DNA of 64,000 nucleotides from Ariolimax columbianus (GCA_036924085.1 JAVGWX010000005.1:99482672-99546671); one strand, 5' to 3'; positions 50,760 through 61,315 are shown, numbered from the stretch's first letter. Translations and numbers: made by a program. Notes: generated from the letters alone by a model not told the origin.

Positions 50760-53100
50760 GCCTTTCTCCATTGTACAGCTACTACTTTCACAAATGTGTC
50801 ACATGACGTCGCACCTTCATGAAGACGTGTACCAAGAGGTCGGCCTCGCTCAACAGCTTCTCAATTATTGGGTATTATGCCAAGGGCTTTTAGTGAAGCC
50901 TTAAGCATATCTTTGAAGAGATTATTTTGACTCCCCCTGGGAGCATTTACTATACTCTGTAGCACAGAAAAAGAGTAATTTTGGCAGCCAATGGTCCGGC
51001 ATATGAATTGCATGACTTGCACAGCGGATCTGTGACTGTATAAAAATAGTATTGATGCTAGGGATACCAGTTCTGTCAAGAACGATGGTACCTGCAATCC
51101 TGTTCTACCATTTGATTTTCATCCCGCTTCTGAGAGAGGGACTGCGTGAAAGTGGTTCAGCTTCTTTACGTGTTACCTGTATACATTCCATGTTTCACAT
51201 GCATACAGCAGCACTGGAAACACCAAGCTGTGTACACCTTTGGCTTTATCTGTAGACCAACCTCACTTTGATTCTAAACATTGATGTATAGTCTGCCAAA
51301 TGTGCTACTGGCTTTGGAGATCCTAGTGTTCACTTCACCATCAATGGCGACATTCTGGAATAGTATATGACTAAGGTACGTGAATCTGTTCACAACTTTC
51401 AGTTTCTCAACATTTGCTTTGATAAATGGCTCAGTATAACTTTTGCCAGGAGCTGGTTGATGCATGATTTTTGTGTTATTAGTGTTGATTGTAAGCCCAA
51501 AATATGAATGGCATCTGAGAATCTAGCCACACTATTTTGCAGATCAGTCTTTGAGCCAGCAATGACGGCACAGTCATTAATTAACAAACAGAAGGTCCTT
51601 GATTATGTTTGTTTGTTGAGCAAACCAAGTTCTGGGGTGGGCTAGTGCGGCATTTGACCTTGATATCTTCTGAGCTTGATTTTTCGCCAGACTGTTCACC
51701 TCCCAAGTCGCTGCCAGACTGCCATGATTGGCACACTGCGCTCGTTGCATTTGTCTTTCAAACCAAAATAATTGAACATGTTGAGCAAAGAATTTTTCAA
51801 TGCTGACCCTGATTTCAAGAAAACAATCATAACCAGAGATGGGCCCTGGGTATATAGTTATGGCAAAAGCACAGTCACCTCAATGGAAAACGCTGGAGTC
51901 TCTACGGCTAAAGAAGGCATGGCAATCACAAAAAAATGTAAAGCTTATATTGAAAGTTTTTTTTTCCATCAGGGTATAGTTCATCACGAGTACTCTCCTA
52001 GGGACAAACTGCCAACAAGAGGTACTACCTGACTGGTATGTGTCGCCTATGAGATGTAGTTAGACATAAGAGACCACAACTCTGGGAAAGTGGCAACTGG
52101 CAGATCCATCAAAACAATGCTCTGGCCCATGCATCAGATCTCATCCAAGATTTGTTGCTGAAATATGGCATTGGACAGGTTCAGCACTCTTCCTACTCCC
52201 TAGACATGGCTCCCTGCAACTTTTGGCTCTTGCCAGGATTCAAGGTACCATTTGAAGGGATGAGATTTCAGAACAGAAGAAATCAAGACAAATGAGACAA
52301 AGCGCCTGATGGAGATTTTTAAAAAATGACTTCCAGAAATGTTTGAGCACCACTAAGAGACGTTTATCAACTCAGAAAGAGCCTATTTAAAAGGGGATTT
52401 AGGTTTTGAACTAAATTGGTAAGGTTGTTGTTTTTCTTTCAACCCAAGGGCGGATACTTTTTTTTTATCAGCCATCATATAATTTAAACTTGATCTTCCC
52501 TGAAGTCTCCTGATGTTAAACACTCTCCCAATAATATGATACCTCTGAAAGCATTAATCAACATGGCAGAGAATATGATGCTGAAAAGATGATCTTTGTT
52601 TTACTCCATTTGTGACCGATAAAGGATTCTGATAGCTCATTATTTTCCTGAATTTTATTTAGCCTGAATTCCATTGTGTGGTTGCTGCAATATTGTAATA
52701 AATTTCTTTGGGCAGATGTATTTTGCCATGATCTTCCATAGACCCTCTTTACTGATCACATCAAATGCTATTGTCAAGTCACAGTGTTGTTTTTGGCATT
52801 TTTCTTGTGGCTGTCTTGTAGTGAACACTATGTCAGATGTTCCATGTTATTTCTAGAATCCATAATAATGACTTTCAGGTGGAAGACCTTCATTGAAATG
52901 AGTTGTAATGTGATTCATAAGGATTCTGGCAAATATCTTCCATGTAATTAACAGTAGAGAGATATTTTGGTTGTTGTTAAAGCGACTGCCAATGTGTTTT
53001 GGAATTTTGTGGAATGGTTTCAAATTACCATATTTGTTGGAAGATCATGTGAAGTTTCTCTATTAGAACTGTACTGCCATCTTTATAGATCTCATTAAAT
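50760..53100 (-). pseudogene. RTE-like LINE split by a mariner insertion
   Basis: Minus-strand order: near 53070 a GGSTVLIEKLHMIFQ-like entry; near 52970 ISLYC-LHGRYLPESL (a variant of ISLLSVAGKILARVLL); near 52780 a decayed AFDVISKEGLWKIM region; near 52600 TNGVKQRSSF. After the mariner come LLINDCAVIAGSKTDLQNSV (YADD replaced), MHQPAPGKSYTEPFIKANVE, VVNRFTYLSHILF, NTRISKASSTFGRLY, and a C-terminal NLFKDMLKASLKALGI near 50900. All parts agree with one RTE-type ORF2 in many pieces. Confidence 0.8.
51605..52480 (+). pseudogene. Mariner transposon, inactivated, nested in RTE-like LINE
   Basis: The plus strand carries FFNADPDFKKTIITRDGPWV, then GIVHHEYSPRDKLP, RHKRPQLWESGNWQIHQNNA and SSYSLDMAPCNFWLLPGFK, a mariner-type transposase. 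Of the three catalytic aspartates only the first (in TRDG) remains; the second is N (HQNNA) and the third is N (APCNF). Stops and shifts break the frame. Its right end near 52440-52480 (CAACCCAAGGGCGGATACTTT) is a possible terminal repeat. The LINE codons on each side continue one another. Confidence 0.85.
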
Positions 53101-53149
53101 TGGATCCTTGGGTCTCGTGAGACAGAGGTTGAGAAACCCTGCTTCAGAT

Positions 53150-53330
53150 AGAAGCTATGATAATTTCATTGACCATTTTAGCTATTCTGTATCCTTTACA
53201 CCTATGTATGTTATTCAAATGTTTCTCTTTAAAGATAATAAAGACAGCAATGGTAGACCCTAGTCAGTTCTACAGCAGATAGTCACAAGGGATGAAATAT
53301 TAGAGACTTCACTTAAGCCTTTTAGCACAG
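53150..53330 (-). mobile_element. SINE family F-like segment leading into a satellite
   Basis: CAATGGTAGACCCTAGTCAGT, TACAGCAGATAGTCACAAGG and GATGAAATATTAGAGACTTCA follow the family F order and grade into the 70-base units that begin about 53330. Confidence 0.6.
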
Positions 53331-54945
53331 GGTGGCAAAACATATAGTCAGTCATGTGGTAGATTCTGTAGCTGGGGATGAAGTGTTTGAGACTTCATGT
53401 TAATCCAATAGGTGCAGGGTTGCAAAGGGGCCACATGGGATTATTAACTTGACATTAACTTTATGGGTGTAGGGTGGTCAAAGATAGATACTGACACAAA
53501 GAGGATGATGTGTTAGAGACTTCCCCTTAACTTTATGGGTGTAGGGTGGTCAAAGATAGATACTGACACAAAGAAGATGATGTGTTAGAGACTTCCCCTT
53601 AACTTTATGGGTGTAGGGTAGTCAAAGGTAGATACTGACACAAAGAGGATGATGTGTTAGAGACTTCTCCTTAACTTTATGGGTGTAGGGTAGTCAAAGG
53701 TAGATACTGCCACAAGGGATGAAGTGTTAGAGACTTCACATTAACTTTATGGGTGTAGGGTAGTCAAAGGTAGATACTGCCACAAGGGATGAAGTGTTAG
53801 AGACTTCACATTAACTTTATGGGTGTAGGGTAGTCAAAGGTAGATACTGCCACAAGGGATGAAGTGTTAGAGACTTCACATTAACTTTATGGGTGTAGGG
53901 TAGTCAAAGGTAGATACTGCCACAAGGGATGAAGTGTTAGAGACTTCACATTAACTTTATGGGTGTAGGGTAGTCAAAGGTAGATACTGCCACAAGGGAT
54001 GAAGTGTTAGAGACTTCACATTAACTTTATGGGTGTAGGGTAGTCAAAGGTAGATACTGCCACAAGGGATGAAGTGTTAGAGACTTCACATTAACTTTAT
54101 GGGTGTAGGGTAGTCAAACGTAGATACTGACACAAAGAGGATGATGTGTTAGAGACTTCCCCTTAACTTTATGGGTGTAGGGTAGTCAAAGGTAGATACT
54201 GACTCAAAGAGGATGATGTGTTAGAGACTACACATTAACCTTATGGGTGCAGGGTGATCAGGTAGATACTGCCACAAGGGATGACGTTTTAGAGACTTCA
54301 CATTAACTTTATGGGTGTAGGGTAGTCAAAGGTAGATACTGCCACAAGGGATGACGTTTTAGAGACTTCACATTAACTTTATGGGTGTAGGGTAGTCAAA
54401 GGTAGATACTGACACAAGAGGATGATGTGTTAGAGACTTTACCTTAACTTTATGGGTGTAGGGTAGTCAAAGGTAGATACTGACACAAAGAGGATGATGT
54501 GTTAGAGACTTCACATTAACCTTATGGGTGCAGGGTGATCAGAGGTAGATACTGTGACAAGGGATGAAGTGTTAGAGACTTCACATTAACTTTATGGGTG
54601 TAGGGTAGTCAAAGTTAGATAGTGACACAAAGAGGATGATGTGTTAGAGACTTCACATTAACCTTATGGGTGCAGGGTGATCAGGTAGATACTGTGACAA
54701 GGGATGAAGTGTTAGAGACTTCACATTAACTTTATGGGTGTAGGGTGGTCAAGGGTAGATACTGCCACAAGGGATGAAGTGTTAGAGACTACACATTAAC
54801 CTTATGGGTGCAGAGTGATCAAAGGTAGATACTGCCACAAGGGATGAAGTGTTAGAGACTACACATTAACCTTATGGGTGCAGGGTGGTCAAAGATAGAT
54901 GATGCCACAAGGGATGGAGAGTTAGAAATGCCACTGTGCTATATG
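53330..54945. repeat. 70-base satellite derived from SINE family F, about 23 copies
   Basis: Unit GAAGTGTTAGAGACTTCACAT, then TAACTTTATGGGTGTAGGGTAG, then TCAAAGGTAGATACTGCCACAAGGGAT. Starts at 53721, 53791 and 53861 give an exact 70-base period. Variants with GACACAAAGAGGATGATG cluster at both ends, whereas the middle six units are nearly identical, which fits recent homogenisation. Confidence 0.95.
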
Positions 54946-55385
54946 CTAGACTTTTAGACATATGCAGGGAGACTAGGGTAGATACTGCCACAAAAGATGA
55001 AATGTTAGAGATTGCACTGTGCTATTTCCCTAAATCTTTAGCATAATCATGTGGAGTGACCAAAGATGAATGCAGCTCAATAGCAGATACTGACATAGGT
55101 GATCAAGTGCTAATAATTTGTTATTGCTGGGTCTTAAGTTATATGAGGTGATGTGACAAGGTTAAGACAGTCTTATAGCAGATACTGCTATAGAGGTGTT
55201 AATGACTTGTTATTGCTAACTCTTAAGTTATATGAGGTGATGTGACAAGGTTAAGACAGTCTTATAGCAGATACTGCTATAGAGGTGTTAATGACTTGTT
55301 ATTGCTAACTCTTAAGTTATATGAGGTGATGTGACAAGTGTAAGACAGTCTTATAGCAGATACTGTTGCAGGCCATGAACACTTT
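54945..55385. repeat. 88-base tandem repeat, about 3 copies, related to the 70-base satellite
   Basis: CTTATAGCAGATACTGCTATA, GAGGTGTTAATGACTTGTTAT and TGCTAACTCTTAAGTTATATG repeat at about 88 bases from 55075. They correspond to another segment of the same SINE-derived sequence (AGCAGATACTGC, GTTA-GACTT). Confidence 0.85.
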
Positions 55386-56255
55386 TATTAATGTTAGTCC
55401 TCCAGCTTTATTAGGCATGGGGACCAGGTCCCCTCCTTGAAGTCCCAAAACTGAATCAAGTATTCATTTTAACAGCTGCTTACGCTGAGAATGTCCCAGC
55501 TGTCTAGATAATGGTTGGGTCAGACAAATACTCTAATTTTCCCACCAAATGTCCAACCAAACATGTTTAACGAATTAACATACATTTAACTACTACCAAT
55601 TTTATGCTTCCAATTTAAAAAATGCAGAGACAATATATTTGGAATATAACTGGCAGTAACTAAGAAATGACAAACGTGAAACTGAATTAATGCAACAAAC
55701 ATTCAAATGCCAAGCAAAGGTAGAAGTCAGACTGACCTTTCCCTGCATGAGCCAGTGAAAAAATAAAAAGTGGGATTGACATCAGATTTCTTATAAGGCC
55801 TCAACTGATAAAGTGCATTATTCAAAAGTAGTTGGGATGTGTAAAAACATTGTTCTGAATACATTAAAGTGTGCTTAACATTAATAATTTAAAACCAAAC
55901 AGATTTATAGTCTTGCCAACAAGTTCTTATGAGGAATAAATAAAAAAATAACTCACATCGGAGAAATAAACAATTGCAAGATAATAAGAAATATAAAAAT
56001 ATAACCAAAACAAAAAGATATGAATACAATAATTTCAACAACAATAAATCAATACAAACCAAAGAAACTACTAAAAATTATAAGTAAGAGATGCATTTTC
56101 TTTGTTATATCAACATCCAAACAAATCCATGATATAGAATGATAATTTGTACAAGTGCCTGGTCACATAGCAGAAGGTTAATGCCAGCAGAAAGGCCTCA
56201 AGTACAACAGACAAAAGAGTACTGTATGAGAACTTTATCTCCTCTTCCTACCTTA
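55385..56255. other. Unassigned AT-rich intron sequence
   Basis: No gene or repeat recognised. Confidence 0.4.
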
Positions 56256-56700
56256 TTGTGGATTCACATAATCAAAACTCATACATCCATATTCACAAAA
56301 TGTGTATGACCATGTAAACAAAACTCATATGTCCACATACACAAAACTCATGTAAACATTACACAAAACAGGGACGGCGTTAGCTAGTGGTTAAGTGACA
56401 CGGCTCACAATCCGAAGGTGCTGGGTTCGATCCCCATCACAGCACCGGCTGTTACCACGAGGAAGCAAACCCTTAGAAAATGCAAGAGGAAGCAGACCCT
56501 TACATAAAATGCATGCTGAAGTCGGATGCACTGGACCGACAGGCGCAAAATAAAAACCACAGTGCAACGCACACTGCCTTGGAGAATAGAGAAATATGGC
56601 ATACGTACAAAAAAAAATTACACAAAACCAATTTGTCCACATCACACAAAACACATGTCCACATTACACAAAACCCTAAAATCCATGTACTGGTCTGCTA
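56255..56700. repeat. Imperfect array (CACAAAACTCATATGTCCACAT) split by a SINE
   Basis: Units before 56370 and after 56617 share CACAAAACNCATGTCCACATTA. The SINE A copy between them interrupts the array. Confidence 0.75.
56370..56616 (+). mobile_element. SINE family A, complete copy with target-site duplication
   Basis: The direct repeat ATTACACAAAAC flanks the element (56358-56369 and 56617-56628). The head has A-box TTAGCTAGTGG and a perfect B-box GGTTCGATCCC. It is followed by CAGCACCGGCTGTTACC, the core GAAGTCGGATGCACTGGACC, GACAGGCGCAAAATAAAAAC and A9. At 247 bases it is the best reference copy. The array around it also contains the phrase, so the duplication is probable rather than certain. 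Confidence 0.92.
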
Positions 56701-56704
56701 GGAC

Positions 56705-56900
56705 AACTATTAGTAGGGAAAGGTCAAGGTAATCTCAAAAGCAAACACCCCAGCCAGGGAAGAAGCATTGGATACCTTGTACTGGGTCTCAGCTTTGTTT
56801 TGTTGTTCTTTTTGTGTGTGTTCCCTTCCTTGCCTTCCCTAACAGTAAGTTAGGTACCAATTTACAGCTGCATATTCTGGAGCATGTCAATGCAGAGAAG
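56705..56900 (-). mobile_element. SINE family F copy
   Basis: AAGGTCAAGGTAATCTCAAAAGC, GAAGCATTGGATACC, TTGTACTGGGTCTCAGC, CCCTAACAGTAAGTTAGG and TACCAATTTACAGCTGC appear in family order. Confidence 0.7.
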
Positions 56901-57140
56901 TGAGCCTGGCATCTATGCAGTGCGCAGCAATCACTCTAAGTTTAACTAAAATAGTCAATCGAACATGTCTAGGGTTGAGATTTGGTAGACACAACACTCA
57001 ACATTGTACGTCTTGTGTTCCATGTGGTTAGGTTAGCTCACTGGCTTTGATAACAAGTTCTAGAAATATCCACCCAAATATAATATCAAATAAGATATAA
57101 TAAAAACAGTGAAAAACTCCCTTATTCAGTGTTTCATAAG
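56900..57140. other. Unassigned intron sequence
   Basis: AT-rich; no recognised element. Confidence 0.4.
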
Positions 57141-57655
57141 AAAAAAAAAGATAAAAATATCCACATATACAAGCCCCATAAACAAACTTCAAATTCCAAC
57201 ATATACAAGTTCCCATTTACCTTAAAATACAAACTTCATATACCTACATGTGCAAATCTGATACTCCAACATATACATCCACCATATTCCCACATACGCA
57301 AACAATATATTCCCATATATACAAACACTATATTTTCCCCATAAACAAACCCCATTATTTCTAATATACAAACATAATTTTCCTACATATGCAAACGACT
57401 ATATTCCCATATACAAACTCTATATTTCCATATATACATTTTACAACATACACACTCCATATTCCTACATATATAAACATCATATTTCTACATATACAAA
57501 CACCATATTCCCACATTTACAAACCCCATATTCCTTAATACCCAAAAAAACCTTGTATTCGACCACATAGAAACCCCAGATCTGCACATACACAAACCTC
57601 ATACTCCCAGATTTTAAAAAAAACCCATCATTTTCTCACATAAACAAATCATATA
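57140..57655. repeat. Imperfect minisatellite (CATATACAAACNCCATATTCC)
   Basis: About 20 units of roughly 22 bases containing ACATATACAAAC and CCATATTCC. Related units reappear at 58590-58790, so the array was interrupted by later insertions, one of which is SINE C. Confidence 0.85.
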
Positions 57656-57659
57656 TAAG

Positions 57660-58315
57660 GGAGAATAGCAAACTGGCCACAACTTCTAGTTGATAGAATA
57701 CTTGAATAGCCGAGCCTGTCTTCTATCATAGTAACTTATCAAGTTGAGGTTAGCTCACACATTATTGTTTAACTCTTTTGTGTTTGTACAAAGCTCTACT
57801 CACTACACAATCAGCTTGAGAAAGGAGAAAAGCTGTGTCATTATGACTGGGTCAAAACATTACACACATTCCATTTAACCTGGAGCATTCATTTGTGTCA
57901 ACCAATGGTCTATTATGTAAAAGTATAAAAGTAAGCTAAGGTAAAATTGTTTCTGTTCTCTTTCTTTAACTTATAGTTTCTATAAGATGGGATGTGACTG
58001 GCTCCATGCTCCTTACTTACTTAATTCTTACGATACATCTGGCAGGTTAGTTATTATTCTCTTTTTGCTCTTCTGGTCAAGTAACATACAGGAACATTTC
58101 AATAATAGTGTGCATAATGTCTGTCTTAAACACCCCGTAACATACACATGTCCAGGTGACTATTTTTCAATGAACAATCTGCCCAATTAAACTCTGTTGG
58201 AACAACTTTGAATTTGTTCAGACATTTTAGATAACATCAAACTTCCAACTGCAATTATCATTTTGTAAAAAAATGACGAGTTCACCATTCTCCACTGAAA
58301 GGTCTCATGTTTGAA
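57660..58315. other. Unassigned intron sequence
   Basis: No recognised gene or element. It separates two parts of the CATATACAAAC array, so it may itself be an inserted element. Confidence 0.4.
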
Positions 58316-58317
58316 TA

Positions 58318-58578
58318 GTAAGTAAAGTAACCCATAGCATTACTGCCGTAGGGGTGTGAGGTGTTAGCGATCTTACATTTCAAAGGCTCGGCTATATGAG
58401 GGCGGTAGCCATCTCCTCTCCCTCGCCGCTTTTACTTCCCGGACTGAACCGGTACCCATTTAAGGCTGGGTCGACCCGGGAGCCGTTGCGGTCTGAAAAA
58501 ACATTTCCGCCTCAACTGGGAAATGAACCCACGACCACTCAGATGCGAAGCCAGCGCGCTAACCACTGCGCTTCGCTT
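58318..58578 (-). mobile_element. tRNA-derived SINE family C, complete copy
   Basis: The minus strand begins with a tRNA-like head: AGTGGTTAGCGCGCTGG (A-box) and GGTCGTGGGTTCATTTCCC (B-box). The body with TTAAATGGGTACCGGTTCAG, TGGCTACCGCCCTCATATAG and CCTACGGCAGTAATGCTATGG follows, ending in a TTACTTTACT-type tail. A truncated relative lies at 34855-35035. Confidence 0.9.
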
Positions 58579-58589
58579 AAATATACAAA

Positions 58590-58790
58590 ACCCAAAAACA
58601 TAAATTGAAATGGCTATACATATAAACACCAAATTCCCACATATAGAAATCCCATTTATTCAAAATTAATGTTCACTTATGCAAAACCTATGTCCTATCA
58701 TATGCAAAAACCCATATTCTCATGAAGACGAAATGCATGTCCTCATAAACAAAATTCATGTATCCTCGTAAACAAAACCCTAATGGCCTC
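58590..58790. repeat. Continuation of the CATATACAAAC-type array
   Basis: CACATATAGAAATCCCATTTA and CATATGCAAAAACCCATATTC units match those left of SINE C. Confidence 0.7.
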
Positions 58791-59009
58791 GTACATGTAA
58801 TGAAAGGTTAGGGTTGTCTGCCAAAGCCGTACTTATTGCTTGAAAGTCTTGAGAGGAAAGCAAAATGAACAACAGTGACACATACAACTATCTTGCAACT
58901 ATTTAATCATACTGTGCCATTCATACATTTGCTATAGATGTCTGTCTGTACTGATTGACAACATATAAGTACATTCACAGACACATTTTTCAAATATGGG
59001 ATGGAAGAA

Positions 59010-59185
59010 TGTTAAAGTAGTTTCAATGAGACACTGCCGATGGGGAGAAAGTGTTAAAGACTTCATTGTACTCAAGTCTCAGCTTTTGAGAGATTAGTCA
59101 ACCAGCCCCCTTTCTTCTGGTTTTGTTTTTCCTAACAATCAGGTCCGTATTTAAGATTAGTAAATTGTCATGTAAAGCAACTAGG
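59010..59185 (-). mobile_element. SINE family F copy
   Basis: GAGACACTGCCGATGGGGAG, AAAGTGTTAAAGACTTCATTG, TACTCAAGTCTCAGC and CCTAACAATCAGGTCC occur in family order. Confidence 0.7.
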
Positions 59186-59189
59186 CATA

Positions 59190-59560
59190 TACTTGACCAA
59201 TTATTACATGATATACAAGCACTCTAGCTAAAAAAATTAAAACTGAAATTTTAAATATTCTAATTGTCTTGCAAACCAACGAACGCGTACGCGCACACAC
59301 ACACAAACTCATAAAAAAAATTAACCAAGGCTAGAAACGTCGAACTTAATTTAAACCATAGATAACAATAATATAATCTCAAAAGCATCCCAAAATTAAA
59401 GAAATTATTAAACAAGGGAAAGACCCACAAAAAAAAAAAAAAAAAAAGCAGCTATACAGGCAGCATAACCACACATAGGAAAAAAAAAGAAATGAAAACT
59501 ACTTGGAGGAGACAACACAACGGTTATATTGTGAAATAATTTGTGGCAGCATTTTGTCTT
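59190..59560. other. Intron downstream of exon B
   Basis: Contains a CACACA microsatellite (59293-59305), an A17 run (about 59430) and otherwise AT-rich sequence. Confidence 0.5.
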
Positions 59561-59562
59561 AC

Positions 59563-59735
59563 CGCAGTTTGTCAAGACTCCAGTAGTGGGTGGCCCCATT
59601 CTTGGTGTCCTGTACTTCCACAGCCACGATGGTTTTGGGAAATGGCCTCATCTCATCACGGTCCTCAGCGGGAAGGAGGTCAGGGGGAAGTGGGGAATAG
59701 AGGGTGTCGGTCAACAGAACAAACTGGAACTGGAC
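59563..59735 (-). CDS. unc-104: KIF1-type kinesin, exon B
   Basis: This 173-base exon encodes [20 protein letters not shown], then [20 protein letters not shown] and [17 protein letters not shown] plus two bases of R. It is almost identical to the animal KIF1 sequence [22 protein letters not shown]...[27 protein letters not shown]. In the family this is part of the post-FHA KIF1B domain. The acceptor ATATCCACAG/GTCCAG is in phase 0; the donor CTGCG/GTAAGAC is in phase 2. The 24-base array starts 12 bases beyond the acceptor AG. Confidence 0.98.
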
Positions 59736-59746
59736 CTGTGGATATT

Positions 59747-60175
59747 GTAGGAGGTGTCAAGAGATGGTAGGAGGTGAGTGTCAAGAGATGGTAGGAGGTG
59801 AGTGTCAAGAGATGGTACGAGGTGAGTGTCAAGAGATGGTAGGAGGTGAGTGTCAAGAGATGGTAGGAGGTGAGTGTCAAGAGATGGTAGGAGGTGAGTG
59901 TCAAGAGATGGTAGGAGGTGAGTGTCAAGAGATGGTAGGAGGTGAGTGTCAAGAGATGGTAGGAGGTGAGTGTCAAGAGATGGTAGGAGGTGAGTGTCAA
60001 GAGATGGTAGGTGTCAAGAGATGGTACGAGATGTGTATCAGGAGATGGTAGGAGTAAGAGATGGTAGGAGTTGGATGTCAAGAGATGGTAGGAGTTGGGT
60101 GTCAAGAGATGGTTAGGAGGTGAGTATCAAAAGATGGTATGAGTTGGGTGTCAAGAGATGGTATGAGTTGCCATG
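59747..60175. repeat. 24-base minisatellite abutting the 3' splice site of exon B
   Basis: Plus-strand unit GTGTCAAGAGATGGTAGGAG followed by GTGA, about 11 near-perfect copies to 60010, then degenerate units. On the transcript strand each unit is CCTCCTACCATCTCTTGACA followed by CTCA, pyrimidine-rich with repeated CTTGAC branch-like motifs, and it leads straight into CCTCCTACAATATCCACAG. Confidence 0.95.
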
Positions 60176-60309
60176 AAATGGTAAAGTTAAACATTGTTTG
60201 GTAAAGGTATATCTTAAGGGAAAGGTGGGTGTGGTGGGAGGTACCACAAAATGAAGTGAGGTGGGACAGTAGGACATGACACGTGATTCCGAGAGATGGA
60301 ATGCTGATG

Positions 60310-60875
60310 TATTATTGTGAGATGATAGAGATTGGTGGGGTTGGAGGTAACATGAGATGAGAGAGATTGGTGGGGTTGGAGGTAACATGAGATGAGAGAG
60401 ATTGGTGGGGTTGGAGGTAACATGAGATGAGATTGGTGGGGTTGGAGGTAACATGAGATAAGATTGGTGGGGTTGGAGGTAACATGAGATAAGATTGGTG
60501 GGGTTGGAGGTAACATGAGATGAGATTGATTGGTGGGGTTGGAGGTAACATGAGATAAGATTGGTGGGGTTGGAGGTAACATGAGATAAGATTGGTGGGG
60601 TTGGAGGTAACATGAGATAAGATTGGTGGGGTTGGAGGTAACATGAGATAAGATTGGTGGGGTTGGAGGTAACATGAGATAAGATTGGTGGGGTTGGAGG
60701 TAACATGAGATAAGATTGGTGGGGTTGGAGGTAACATGAGATAAGATTGGTGGGGTTGGAGGTAACATGAGATAAGATTGGTGGGGTTGGAGGTAACATG
60801 AGATAAGATTGGTGGGGTTGGAGGTAACATGAGATGAGATAGATTGGTGGGGTTGGAGGTAACATGAGATGAGAC
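60310..60875. repeat. 31-base minisatellite, about 17 copies
   Basis: Unit ATAAGATTGGTGGGGTTGGAG followed by GTAACATGAG. A variant with GAGAGATTGG appears at both ends. Opposite-strand proline-rich frames are artefacts. It is the second of three arrays in the 1.6-kb intron between exons A and B. Confidence 0.97.
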
Positions 60876-60967
60876 TGAAGATGGTGTGCCAGTGGACATA
60901 ATCTTATCTGTGTCACACATACATAGGGCCCTCCCAGAAATGCCTTCTACCCTAGAGAGTTCAACTA

Positions 60968-61280
60968 CACTAAAAACCCACCCTTACAACAACCTCTTAG
61001 TGTGGCAGTGGGCCAACTCTTATCTCTCCACATACACAGATGTCATCTCTAGCAACCTACAACAGATCATACTGAGAGTCAACCCTTACAACAACCTCTT
61101 AGTGTGGCAGTGGGCCAACTCTTATCTCTCCACATACACAGATGTCATCTCTAGCAACCTACAACAGATCATACTGAGAGTCATCCCTTACAACAACCTC
61201 TTAGTGTGGCAGTGGGCCAACTCTTATCTCTCGACATACACAGATGTCGCCCCTAGCAGCCTACAACAGATAACAAATAG
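60968..61280. repeat. 102-base tandem repeat, 3 copies
   Basis: Unit CCTTACAACAACCTCTTAGTG, TGGCAGTGGGCCAACTCTTAT, then CTCTCCACATACACAGATGTC and ATACTGAGAGTC. 102 bases equals 34 codons, so the plus strand keeps an open frame (YNNLLVWQWANSYLSTYTD repeated). No start, splice or family evidence supports a protein. Confidence 0.92.
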
Positions 61281-61315
61281 AAGGAAAGCCAGACAGATGT
61301 GAGGCATAGTCTTAC

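Larger units (their letters stand above)
49794..53141. mobile_element. hAT-like element with terminal inverted repeats, host of nested insertions
   Basis: The left end CAGCATTTCTCAACC (49794-49808) and the reverse complement of the right end, CAGGGTTTCTCAACC (53127-53141), match at 13 of 15 positions. They resemble hAT ends (CAG-G-TTCTCAACC). The flanking 8-mers CTGTAGAT (49786-49793) and CTTCAGAT (53142-53149) match at 6 of 8, consistent with an old 8-base target duplication. No hAT transposase was recognised; the interior is mostly an RTE-like LINE with a mariner inside it. Confidence 0.6.

Noticed and set aside
56370..56450. A functional tRNA gene (good A and B boxes)
   Set aside because: The sequence does not fold into a complete cloverleaf with acceptor stem and is followed by a SINE body repeated at several loci.
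60113..60920. Proline-rich repetitive protein of up to 267 residues (minus strand)
   Set aside because: Translation of the 31-base and 24-base arrays in several phases; no conserved start and no non-repeat domain.
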